NCBI RefSeq assembly: GCF_012273655.1
Contig: NZ_JAAWWP010000001.1
Span: forward strand, 186,001 to 250,000
Direction of reading: 5' to 3'
Source: Streptomyces physcomitrii
GTDB taxonomy: Bacteria; Actinomycetota; Actinomycetes; Streptomycetales; Streptomycetaceae
Length of the DNA stretch: 64,000 nt
Shown here: one piece after another, positions 23,637 to 31,542 of the stretch
Position numbering within the stretch: the stretch's first letter is position 1
Layout of the letters: each line of letters begins with the position of its first letter
Notes under the pieces: generated by a model
Told to the model about the DNA's origin: nothing
What the model saw: only the letters and a program-made list of their open reading frames with translations
Database searches by the model: none
Position numbers and translations under genes: made by a program

Positions 23637-25829
23637 TCAAGTCCGGGGCGGGGAAGGCGAGTTCAGCAGTGCGGTGATGTGCTCCGGTGGCACCGGGCGG
23701 GAGTAGAGCCAGCCCTGGCCGGTGTCGCAGCCGATCTCGCGCAGCCGCGCCGCCTGCCCGGCGGTCTCCACGCACTCGGCGGTGACGGTGAGCCCGAGCC
23801 GGTGCGCGAGCTGCACCATGGCCTCCACGATCACCTCGTCGGCGGGGTGGGTCACGCCCTCCGCGTCCCCCCGCTCCTGCGCCGACTCCCCCTGGCGGAA
23901 GGCCCGTACGAAGGAGCCGTCCAGCTTCAGCGCGGAGACCGGCAGGCGGCTGAGGTAGGCGAGGCTGGAGTAGCCGGTGCCGAAGTCGTCGATGGCGATG
24001 CGCACCCCGCGCTCCTTCAGCTCCCGCAGGGCCTTGAGCGGGCGGCCGGAGGAGCCCATCACCGCGGACTCGGTCAGCTCCAACTGCAGCAGTCCGGGCG
24101 GGAGTCCGGTCTCCCGCAGCACCTTCCCGACATCCGCCACCAGATCCGAATCCCACAGCTGACGCACCGCCACATTGACGCTGACGTACGGGACTTGGCC
24201 CTCCGGATGGGCCAACTGCCAGGCGCGGGCCTGGGCGCAGGCGGTACGGAGCACCCAGCGGCCCAGCGGGACGATCGAACCGTCCTCCTCCGCGAGGGAG
24301 ATGAACCGATTCGGCGGCAGCAGCCCGTACTGCGGGTGCTGCCAGCGCACCAGCGCCTCCACCCCGTGCAGCCTGCCGTCGCCGAGACCGACCAGCGGCT
24401 GGTACTCCAGGACGAACTCCCCGCGTTCCACCGCCGGACGCAGTGCCGAGGACAGCGCCTGCCGGGTCACCCGGTGGGCGTCGCGCTCCGGGTCGAAGAG
24501 GGTCCAGCGGGATCCGCCGTCGGCCTTCGCCCAGTACAGCGTGGTGTCCGCGGCCTGCATCAGGGCGGTGGCGGTGGTCGCCTCGGCCGGGCGCTCGACC
24601 ACCCCGATGGAGGCCGAGACCGCGAGCCGCTCCCCGGCCAGGTCGAAGGGCTCCCGCACCGCGGCGAGCACCGCGCGGGCGAGGTCGGCCAGCTGCTCGG
24701 TACCGGTGGAGTCCTCGACGAGCAGGGCGAATTCGTCCCCGCCGAGCCGCGCCACCAGGGGAGTGCCGCCCCGCGCCGAGCCGGTGCGGTCCGCGCAGCG
24801 GGTGAGGCGCTCGGCGACCGCGGTGAGCAGCCGGTCGCCGAGGCGGTGGCCGAGGGTGTCGTTGATCGCCCTGAAGCCGTCGAGGTCCAGATAGCACAGG
24901 CCGATCCGCCCGGTGCCGCCGCGGGCGCCCGGCTCCAGGGCGGCGGTGACCCGTTCGAAGAAGAGGGCGCGGTTGGGCAGCAGGGTCACCGGGTCGTGCC
25001 GTTGCAGATGCCGCAGCCGGGCCTGGAGATCGCGGCGGGCGCTGATGTCGGTGACCGAGACCAGGGCGGCGCCGCGTTCCCCGCCCCCGCTCAGCGGCGC
25101 GACGCCGACCTGCGCCCAGAGCGAGTTCCCGTCCGGGTGCTTGAGGTGCCGGGTGCAGCGCAGCCGCGGCCGGGTCCCGCGCAGCACCTCGCGGTAGGCC
25201 TCCCAGGTGTCCTGGTCCGCGGCGAGGTCCAGGAGCTCGGCCGCGAGCAGGGGGGCCGGGCCGGGCGGGGGTTCCCCGGCGGCGGTCGGGGACGTGTCCG
25301 CTCCGGCGAGGGATCCGTCGGCCCGGGTGGGGGAGGCATCGGCCCGGCTGAGGGATCCGCCGGTGCCGAACAGCGAGTGGAAGGCCTCGTTCGCGTCGAT
25401 CACGGTGCCCTCGCGGTCCACGACGGCGAGGGCGAGGGGAGCGGCGGCGAAGGCGGCGTGGTGCGGGGTGCGGTGGGAGTCCGGGCGGCGGGCCGGGGCG
25501 GCGGGGGCCGTGGCGTTGACCGGGGCGGTGGGGGAGCGGCCGGGCTCACTCTCCGTGAGGGTGGCGCGTGCGTGACCGGCCGTCGAGGCGGGTCCTTCGG
25601 AGGTTCCGCTCACCGCTCGCTCCCGCAGTGCTGTCGTACTCGGACCGGATCCGGCCGCCGTACCCGGACCGGATCCGGCGGTGGGTCCCGGGCCGGTTCC
25701 GGTGGTGGGTCCCGGATCGGTGCCGGCGGTGGGTCCGGGGCCGGTTGCCGGGTCGATGGCGGGTTCCGGTTCTTCGGGTGTGGGTCCCGGTCCGCCGGGG
25801 GTTCCGGCGCGGGCTCGGTCAGTTCGCAT
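23637..25829 (-). CDS. cdgA: PAS-GGDEF-EAL cyclic di-GMP enzyme (CdgA-like)
   Basis: A 730-residue protein. Residues 1-120 are a Pro/Gly/Thr-rich low-complexity tail with repeated GPGPTAG-like units. A PAS domain follows (about 126-265), then GGDEF (about 275-440) with an intact active site at 363-367 (RLGGDEFALL), then EAL (about 455-720) with EAL at 491-493 and DDFGTGYSS at 614-622. Both catalytic sites look intact, so it may make and degrade c-di-GMP, the signal that controls streptomycete development through BldD. No membrane segments, so cytoplasmic. Domain order and chromosomal neighbourhood fit S. coelicolor CdgA; the symbol is given on that basis. The start is ATG 25829. Confidence 0.88.
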   Translation of the reverse strand: MRTDRARAGTPGGPGPTPEEPEPAIDPATGPGPTAGTDPGPTTGTGPGPTAGSGPGTAAGSGPSTTALRERAVSGTSEGPASTAGHARATLTESEPGRSPTAPVNATAPAAPARRPDSHRTPHHAAFAAAPLALAVVDREGTVIDANEAFHSLFGTGGSLSRADASPTRADGSLAGADTSPTAAGEPPPGPAPLLAAELLDLAADQDTWEAYREVLRGTRPRLRCTRHLKHPDGNSLWAQVGVAPLSGGGERGAALVSVTDISARRDLQARLRHLQRHDPVTLLPNRALFFERVTAALEPGARGGTGRIGLCYLDLDGFRAINDTLGHRLGDRLLTAVAERLTRCADRTGSARGGTPLVARLGGDEFALLVEDSTGTEQLADLARAVLAAVREPFDLAGERLAVSASIGVVERPAEATTATALMQAADTTLYWAKADGGSRWTLFDPERDAHRVTRQALSSALRPAVERGEFVLEYQPLVGLGDGRLHGVEALVRWQHPQYGLLPPNRFISLAEEDGSIVPLGRWVLRTACAQARAWQLAHPEGQVPYVSVNVAVRQLWDSDLVADVGKVLRETGLPPGLLQLELTESAVMGSSGRPLKALRELKERGVRIAIDDFGTGYSSLAYLSRLPVSALKLDGSFVRAFRQGESAQERGDAEGVTHPADEVIVEAMVQLAHRLGLTVTAECVETAGQAARLREIGCDTGQGWLYSRPVPPEHITALLNSPSPPRT

Positions 25830-26322
25830 GCGCGCGCTCCGGTCCGGGCACGGGGCCCGGGCACCGCCGGGAAAGTGTGCCGATCATAGTGGCTGCTCAC
25901 CGGGCCCTTCCAGCCGCGACCCGCGGCATGCGCCACCGGTACACGCCCGGCCTGCGCGTCCACCCGACCGCTTCCGCATCAGCGTCCGGCCCTTCCGTCT
26001 CGGTTCCGTTTCCGGCTCTGTGCCGCTTTCGCTCCCGGCCCCCGTTCCTGCTTCGGGCGGCGCGGCTTCCTCCCCCCGCTTCCGTTCCGCTCCTTCCTTC
26101 CGCTTCCCGTTCCTTCGTTTCTCTTCGGAGCCGGCCCCGCTGCCCTGCGTAGGTACGCGGGAGCGGATCGGTCGGCACTGCCGAATAGCCGTCAGTGACC
26201 GTCTGGCGGTGGGGGGTCGGGCGGACGGGTGCTCACCCGGCCGGGCTCAATGAACAGGACAAATCACATGAAATGACAACAGTCTGGGTGCGCTGACCCG
26301 AATTCCGCACCCGGAGGTCGAC
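25830..26322. other. Non-coding region between cdgA-like and protease genes
   Basis: No supported gene. The stretch about 25975-26150 is strongly pyrimidine-biased on the plus strand (runs such as TTCCTTCCGCTTCCCGTTCC). The AT-richer segment 26245-26290 probably contains the promoter of the protease gene at 26323; I cannot fix its elements. Confidence 0.4.
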
Positions 26323-27699
26323 GTGCCGCGTCCGCTCCCCGTCCGGCGGCTCACCCGGGGGGAGTGGCCCCGGCTGCGCAGCGCCGCCGCCGCTGCCACC
26401 TCGCTGAGCGCGCTCGCGGCCACCTCCCTGGTGGCCGGTCCCGCCGTCGCCGCGACCGGCGCCGGGCTGTGCCAGCTCACCCGTACGGCGGCCCACCACT
26501 CAGAGGGCGTCGACACCTGGAACAGCGCCTATCCGCGCCCGCGGCGCACCCTCGACGCGGTGATGGTCTTCCTCTCCTTCCCCGACTCCGGCCGCCTGCA
26601 CAGCACCCGCGCCCTCGCCGCCGACCACTTCCCCGCCACCAGCACCTTCTTCGCGCGCGCCTCCTACGGGCAGTTCCGGCTGCGCGCGCACCCGCAGCAC
26701 CGCTGGATCCGGATGCCGAAGCCGTCCACCGACTACGAGGTGCGCCGGGACTGGAACCCCGAGAAGCGGGGCGCCTATCTGCGCGATGCCCTTAAGTCGA
26801 GCGATCCGCGGGTCGACTTCTCCCGGTACGACGTCGTCTACTTCGTGGCCGACCCGGAGGCGCCCGGAGTGGACTCGGACGCGACAAAAGTCGTCAACTT
26901 CGCTCGTCCACTGCGCGCCGACGGTACGGATCTGCGCCGGGTGGTGACCGTTTTCGAGCGCCATCCGCCGGACCGCAATGTCCTCGCCCATGAGACCGGC
27001 CATGTCTTCGACCTGCCCGACCTCTACCACCGCCCGGCGGACGGCAAGGGGGACTGGGACACGTATGTCGGCGACTGGGATCTGATGGGCAGTCAGTTCG
27101 GCCTGGCGCCGGACTTCTTCGCCTGGCACAAGTGGCGCTTCGGCTGGCTCAAGGACGACCAGGTCGCCTGCGTCCACGGCACCCAGCGCCTCGCCCTGGA
27201 ACCGGTCTCCCGCGCGCCCGCCCCCGACCAGCCCCGTCTGCGGCCGAGGCCCCGGCCGCTGGTCGGCCGCGACTCCCCGGCGCCGACCGCGGGCTCGGCC
27301 GTCGCCGCCGAAGGCACTCCGGCCGAAGGTGCTCCCGCCGGACTGCTCCCCGGCGGGAGCGGGCCCCCGGTCCGCAAGCTCGCCGTCGTGCGCACCGGCC
27401 GGGAGAGCGCCCTCGCCATCGAGGCCCGGAGCCGCACCGGCAACGACCACACCACCTGCACCGAGGGCGTACTGCTCTACCGGGTACGGGTCCGCACCGC
27501 CTCCGGCGAGGGCCCGGTGGAGGTGGTCGACACCCACCCGCGTACCGAGGCCTGCTGGGGCGAGTCGGTCTACCCGCCGCTCGCGGACGCGCCGTTGCGG
27601 GCGGGCGAGAGCTTCAAGGTGCCGGGCGAACCGCTGCGGATCGCGGTGGAGGGCCGCACGGGCGCGGGCGACTGGAAGGTACGGATCCAGCCCGGCTGA
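26323..27699 (+). CDS. Secreted M6-type zinc metalloprotease
   Basis: A 458-residue exported protein. A signal sequence spans about residues 1-43 (RLRSAAAAATSLSALAATSL ... AVAA), followed by an M6-like peptidase domain. The zinc-binding site HETGHVFDLPDLY (223-235) has His223, Glu224 and His227, and the DLMGSQFG turn lies some 30 residues later. A Pro/Gly linker (about 300-345) joins a C-terminal beta-rich part. The start is GTG 26323 with GGAGG 5 bases upstream. Stand-alone gene, ending before a terminator shared with tRNA-Lys. The substrate is unknown. Confidence 0.87.
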   Translation: MPRPLPVRRLTRGEWPRLRSAAAAATSLSALAATSLVAGPAVAATGAGLCQLTRTAAHHSEGVDTWNSAYPRPRRTLDAVMVFLSFPDSGRLHSTRALAADHFPATSTFFARASYGQFRLRAHPQHRWIRMPKPSTDYEVRRDWNPEKRGAYLRDALKSSDPRVDFSRYDVVYFVADPEAPGVDSDATKVVNFARPLRADGTDLRRVVTVFERHPPDRNVLAHETGHVFDLPDLYHRPADGKGDWDTYVGDWDLMGSQFGLAPDFFAWHKWRFGWLKDDQVACVHGTQRLALEPVSRAPAPDQPRLRPRPRPLVGRDSPAPTAGSAVAAEGTPAEGAPAGLLPGGSGPPVRKLAVVRTGRESALAIEARSRTGNDHTTCTEGVLLYRVRVRTASGEGPVEVVDTHPRTEACWGESVYPPLADAPLRAGESFKVPGEPLRIAVEGRTGAGDWKVRIQPG

Positions 27700-27752
27700 G
27701 CCCTGGTTCGTACCGGAAGGCGGGCCTGGGCTGCCTGCTGACGGGAGCATGC

Positions 27753-27784
27753 GAAAAGCCCCCCGCTGCTGCGAGGGGCTTCTC
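27753..27784. terminator. Hairpin between protease gene and tRNA-Lys
   Basis: GAAAAGCCCC pairs with GGGGCTTCTC (one mismatch) and the inner CG/CG continues the stem. It lies just beyond the 3' end of tRNA-Lys and 54 bases after the protease stop, serving both convergent transcripts. Confidence 0.7.
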
Positions 27785-27792
27785 ACCGTCTG

Positions 27793-27866
27793 TGCGCCGC
27801 CAGGGACTCGAACCCCGGACCCGCTGATTAAGAGTCAGCTGCTCTAACCAACTGAGCTAGCGGCGC
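27793..27866 (-). tRNA. tRNA-Lys (anticodon CTT)
   Basis: Reads GCGCCGC...GCGGCGCA on the minus strand with a 7-bp acceptor stem. It has a D-arm (TAGCTCAGTTGGTTAGAGC), the anticodon loop CTCTTAA and a T-arm with GGTTCGAGTCC. About 74 nucleotides; CCA is not encoded. Confidence 0.97.
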
Positions 27867-27884
27867 CTGCTGACGTCGTAGACC

Positions 27885-28724
27885 TTAGCATCCGCTCCGG
27901 TGCGGGGAAAAATCGACAACCCCGTCCCCGCCGAGGCCTCCCGCCTGCCCCGATGCGCCCCGCGCGGGTCTGGAGCGGGCCGCCCGTACGCAGGCCCACA
28001 GCAGCACCTCGGCACCGGGCAGCCGGGGCCGCCGGCACTCCGGGGCGACCAGCCAGCGGGAGTCGGGGCGGGCCCCGGCGCGGGCCGCGGTCCCGGGGGT
28101 GGGGGCGGCGGCCGGCGGCGGCACCGTCACCGCGTCCCCGGTGCCGTGGCACAGCAGCGGCGGCACCCCGGGGTGGCGGCCCGCCGAGCCCCACTCTTCC
28201 CAGTGCAGCAGCGAGGGCAGCCGGGCGGCGGTGCCCGGGGCGGCGAAGAGCAGGACCCGGCCGTGGTGGGACGCGACCGGTCCGGGGCCGCCGGAGCCCG
28301 CCGCCCAGAGCTGGTCGAGCATCCGGCGGCCGAAGACGGCGGGGGCGTTCACCACGTCGAAGACCGGACCGCAGGAGAGGACGACGGGGGTGCCGGGGTG
28401 CTCCCGCCACAGGGCGAGGGTGCTGCGCGGGTGCGGTGCGGCGGAGGCCAGCCAGGCGGCGCCCTCGGCGCGGGCACTCGCCTCCCCGGAGCCCTCCGCG
28501 TCCCAGGGGGCGAGGCCGCCCCAGCCGAAGTCCTCGCAGCCGTAGGGCCCGTAGTCGTGGACGCCCGGATCGCCGAGGTCGCCGAGGCCGCCGAAGAGCG
28601 GGTGCGGCGGGCGGTCGGCCGCCGCGGGCAGCGGGCGGGGCTCCCCTTCCGCGGGCAGGACGGTACGGGGCTCGGAGGAGGTCGTCCCCGGGGACGCGGT
28701 CGCGGGATGCCGAGTGCTGCTCAT
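27885..28724 (-). CDS. Bifunctional DNA primase/polymerase N-terminal-like protein
   Basis: A 279-residue protein similar to the short streptomycete proteins named after the N-terminal domain of bifunctional primase-polymerases. Matching pieces are EGAAWLASAAPHPRSTLALW, VVLSCGPVFDVVNAPAVFGR, GRVLLFAAPGTAARLPSLL and EVLLWACVRAARS. Only part of a prim-pol fold is present and no helicase follows, so polymerase activity is doubtful. The start ATG 28724 lacks a ribosome site. It stands 18 bases from the tRNA-Lys 5' end, both on the minus strand. Confidence 0.75.
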   Translation of the reverse strand: MSSTRHPATASPGTTSSEPRTVLPAEGEPRPLPAAADRPPHPLFGGLGDLGDPGVHDYGPYGCEDFGWGGLAPWDAEGSGEASARAEGAAWLASAAPHPRSTLALWREHPGTPVVLSCGPVFDVVNAPAVFGRRMLDQLWAAGSGGPGPVASHHGRVLLFAAPGTAARLPSLLHWEEWGSAGRHPGVPPLLCHGTGDAVTVPPPAAAPTPGTAARAGARPDSRWLVAPECRRPRLPGAEVLLWACVRAARSRPARGASGQAGGLGGDGVVDFSPHRSGC

Positions 28725-28888
28725 ACGGAATATGTGTACTCGCAGTGAGCGCGCGATTCCCGTGAGTTGAGGGAAAGCCGGACAGGAAGACCCGGACCGG
28801 AGTATCTTGCGCCTGCGCCTCAGGCATATGCCCTCACGGTGCGTGCACCCCGGCGACTTCCCTCACGGAAGCCGCGGGCCCGCGGATC

Positions 28889-29623
28889 TCACCCCGTGCG
28901 CCGCAGGACCAGACAGACGAAGCCGAAGCAGTCCCGGTAGGTGCGCAGCCACTCCTCGCGGTGGAGTTCCGCCGCCTCGCGGGCCTGGCCGCTGTCCGGG
29001 TGCTCCGGGTGGTCCAGGGCCCAGGCGGCGAGGGAACCGGTCCAGGACCACTCGTAGGCGTCGCGTTCCCGCCGGGTGCTGGTGTGGCCGTGCACCGGGG
29101 TCCAGCCCGCGGCGCCGACCGCGGCCACCGTGTCCGCCAAGTCCCGCAGCTCGCCCAGGAGTTCGACCGCCGCCGGGGAGGGCGTGCGCTCCCAGTAGCC
29201 CTCGCCGAGGAGGACCGCGCCGCCGGGGGCCAGGTGGGCGCGGGCGGCTTCGAGGGCGGGCAGCAGTCCGCCGTGCGCGTGGCTCGCGCCGACGGTGAGC
29301 ACGAGGTCGTACGGCCGCGCGGAACGGAACTCCGCGGCGTCCTGCCGATGGAGTGCGAGGCGGTCGCCGAGGCCGAGCCGCTCGGCCTCGGCGCGGGCCG
29401 TGCGCAGCGCGCTCTCGGAGAGGTCGACGCCGGTCGCCCGCAGCCCGGGGTGCACGGCCAGCGCGCGCAGCAGCCAGGCGGCCGAGCCGCAGCCGAGGTC
29501 GAGCGCGCGGCCCTCCCCCTCCGGCAGGGCGGCCCGCAGCAGTTCGTCCGCGGCGGCCTCGTCCACCGGGGCGCTGATCGGGTGGCGGCGGTGGGCGAGG
29601 GTGGAGAGCTCCTGTCGGTTCAC
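28889..29623 (-). CDS. Class I SAM-dependent methyltransferase
   Basis: A 244-residue methyltransferase. Motif I is LDLGCGSAAWLLRAL (about 43-57), the acidic residue of motif II is in GVDLSESAL, and motif IV lies around YDLVLTVGASHAHGG. The C-terminal half (HREEWLRTYRDCFGFVCLVLRR) is found in stand-alone streptomycete methyltransferases. The start GTG 29623 was chosen because the sequence upstream lacks family character; there is no clear ribosome site. Neighbours give no hint of the substrate. Confidence 0.85.
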   Translation of the reverse strand: MNRQELSTLAHRRHPISAPVDEAAADELLRAALPEGEGRALDLGCGSAAWLLRALAVHPGLRATGVDLSESALRTARAEAERLGLGDRLALHRQDAAEFRSARPYDLVLTVGASHAHGGLLPALEAARAHLAPGGAVLLGEGYWERTPSPAAVELLGELRDLADTVAAVGAAGWTPVHGHTSTRRERDAYEWSWTGSLAAWALDHPEHPDSGQAREAAELHREEWLRTYRDCFGFVCLVLRRTG

Positions 29624-29813
29624 GGGCGCAGCGTGCCAGTACGGGGGCGGGGCGCGCACCTCATTTCGGGGGCCGGGCGGCGCGCCTCGCCCGGGGGGCC
29701 GAACGGCCCGACCGGCGGCCGGAGTTGCTCTCCGCCGGGCCGCCGGAACCCGTACGGCCGGGCCGGGCGACCCGTACGGAGGGGGTGGGCTTCCCAAGCG
29801 GAGCGAGGGTAAT

Positions 29814-29832
29814 TAAGGTAAGCCTCACCTAA
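29814..29832. promoter_or_regulatory. Iron box (DmdR/IdeR-type) upstream of the DUF2470 gene
   Basis: TAAGGTAAGCCTCACCTAA. Read on the minus strand it matches the consensus TTAGGTTAGGCTAACCTAA at 16 of 19 positions. It ends 22 bases before the ATG, so it should overlap the transcription start and repress the gene when iron is plentiful. Confidence 0.85.
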
Positions 29833-29854
29833 GTCGAAGGTGGGAGCGCAGCGC

Positions 29855-30577
29855 ATGACTTCTGTGGACCGCAGTGCGGAACCCAAGCCCGCGGAACCGA
29901 CCCCGGCCGAGCGGGCACGCTCGGTGCTCGCGGCCGCCGGTTCCCTGACCGTCACCACCCACGGCCACCGGGTCGAACTGGTCGGTCTGCACTCCGTCGA
30001 CGCGGCGGGCGGCCTCACCCTGCACGACCCGCCGGACAGCCACCTGGTGGCCGAGGTGCGGGCCGCGCCGGAGACCAGCCTGCCCGCGGTGATGGAGTTC
30101 ACCGACATCGCCCCCAGCGTCGTACGCGACCGGGTCCGCGCCCGGCTCACCCTCGCGGGAAGCCTCGCCCCGGGCGCCGAGGAGGGCGTCCTCTCCTTCA
30201 CGCTCGCCCGGGCCTGCCTGGAGGAGCACAACCGCCCGTACACCGTGGAGCCCGCCGAACTCGCCGCCGCCGAGCCCGATCCGCTGGCGACCTTCGAGGC
30301 GGACATGCTCGGCCACCTCGACACCGCGCACGCCGACGCCGTCGAACTGCTCTCCCGGCTGCTGCCGGTGAAGAAGCTCCTCGGGGTGGTGCGGGTACGT
30401 CCGCTGCGCCTGGACCGGTACGGCATCGTGCTGCGCCTCGAACGCTTCCGCGGCGGCTGCGACGCCCGCCTGGTCTTCCCCGAGCCCGCGACCCACGCGG
30501 GCGAGGCCGTCGAGCGCCTGCATCTGCTGCTCGACCGCGCGGCGGCCTGCCCGCACCGCCTCGCACCGCGTCGCTGA
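29855..30577 (+). CDS. DUF2470 domain protein, iron-regulated
   Basis: A 240-residue protein with an N-terminal segment like haem-utilisation/FMN split-barrel proteins (HRVELVGLHSVDAAGGLTLH, SVVRDRVRARLTLAGS) and a C-terminal DUF2470 region (DPLATFEADMLGHLDTAHAD, VRPLRLDRYGIVLRL). This arrangement resembles HugZ-type haem proteins, so a role in haem iron use or storage is plausible. The start is ATG 29855 with GGGAG 8 bases upstream; GTG 29840 is the alternative. The iron box immediately upstream supports control by iron. Confidence 0.85.
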   Translation: MTSVDRSAEPKPAEPTPAERARSVLAAAGSLTVTTHGHRVELVGLHSVDAAGGLTLHDPPDSHLVAEVRAAPETSLPAVMEFTDIAPSVVRDRVRARLTLAGSLAPGAEEGVLSFTLARACLEEHNRPYTVEPAELAAAEPDPLATFEADMLGHLDTAHADAVELLSRLLPVKKLLGVVRVRPLRLDRYGIVLRLERFRGGCDARLVFPEPATHAGEAVERLHLLLDRAAACPHRLAPRR

Positions 30578-30628
30578 ACAGCCCGCCGCGTACGTCCATC
30601 AGCCGGGCGGGTCCGGAGGGGCGTCCGC

Positions 30629-30826
30629 TCAGGCGGGTGTGCGCCCGCGGCGGCCGGGGCGCGGATGGTCCGGGTCCGCCTCCGGGCCCGGCAGGTCACC
30701 GCTGCCCTGCGACCAGTGGTTGACCCAGCCGCAGACCCCGCAAGCGTACCGCCCGCCGAGCCCCGACACCTGGGCACCGCAGCCCCGGCACTCGGTGGTG
30801 GTGATCTCCGCTCCGCCCTCGTCCAT
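30629..30826 (-). CDS. Small zinc-ribbon-like hypothetical protein
   Basis: A 65-residue protein with two CxxC knuckles (TECRGCGAQ and YACGVCGWVNHWSQG), so probably one zinc ion, and a basic/proline-rich C-terminus. Similar proteins occur in many streptomycetes; the function is unknown. It is convergent with the DUF2470 gene. The start is ATG 30826 without a strong ribosome site. Confidence 0.7.
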   Translation of the reverse strand: MDEGGAEITTTECRGCGAQVSGLGGRYACGVCGWVNHWSQGSGDLPGPEADPDHPRPGRRGRTPA

Positions 30827-30927
30827 GGGGCTCGACTACCCAGGACGGGGCGGGGCATGGCTGCCGGGACGGAAGTGGCGCGGCGAGAGTTCGTGCCGGG
30901 CGCCGTGCGGGATGCCGAGGACCTCCG

Positions 30928-31296
30928 CTAACCGAGCGCCTGGTCCCCGAGTCCGCCCTCGCCGCCGCGCTGGAGCCGCCGGCCGAACTCGATCATCTTG
31001 CGGGCGTAGTCCTCGGTCCACCCGGCGCGGTCCGCGATGCTCCCCGGGGTGAGGCGGTCGAAGCGGCGGGGGTCGGCGAGCTGGGCGGCGGCCAGGGCCT
31101 GGAACTCCATCGAGCGGTCGGTGGCCGCGCGGAAGGCGTGGGTCAGCTCGGTCGCCCGGTCCAGCAGGTGGTGCGGGTCCTCGATCGACTCCAGGTCGAA
31201 GAAGTGCTCCGGGTCGGACGCCGCCGCTGCCGGTTCGAAGAGCAGCGGTGCGGGTCGCAGCCGCGGCTCGGTCCGGGGCCGCTCGGGCTCCGCCAT
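30928..31296 (-). CDS. Conserved hypothetical protein
   Basis: A 122-residue mostly helical, acidic protein (LFEPAAAASDPEHFFDLESI, HHLLDRATELTHAFRAATDR, GSIADRAGWTEDYARKMIEF). No family recognised. The start was chosen at ATG 31296, with AGGAGG 6 bases upstream; ATG 31299 precedes it directly. The final segment resembles a helix-turn-helix-like turn but is too short to claim DNA binding. The 246 bases to the helicase gene contain no feature I can support. Confidence 0.7.
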   Translation of the reverse strand: MAEPERPRTEPRLRPAPLLFEPAAAASDPEHFFDLESIEDPHHLLDRATELTHAFRAATDRSMEFQALAAAQLADPRRFDRLTPGSIADRAGWTEDYARKMIEFGRRLQRGGEGGLGDQALG

Positions 31297-31542
31297 CATG
31301 ATCCTCCTCGTACGTTCCTCGGCCCGGGCACGGACCCGCCGCCCGCCACCCCTCGGCGAGCGGACCACCCTCCATTGTCCTGGTCGGCGCAAGAGGGCCG
31401 GTTCTCCGGTCCGCCGGTCCGGGTGAGGGCTCGGATCCGCCCGCCGGGCGCCGTGGCACGGTGCCGGGTGCGGATGACGCCGCCCCGGCCGCCGCCCGCC
31501 GCGTACGGCATCGGCCCGCCTCGCACCGGCCCGCGCCGCGCC

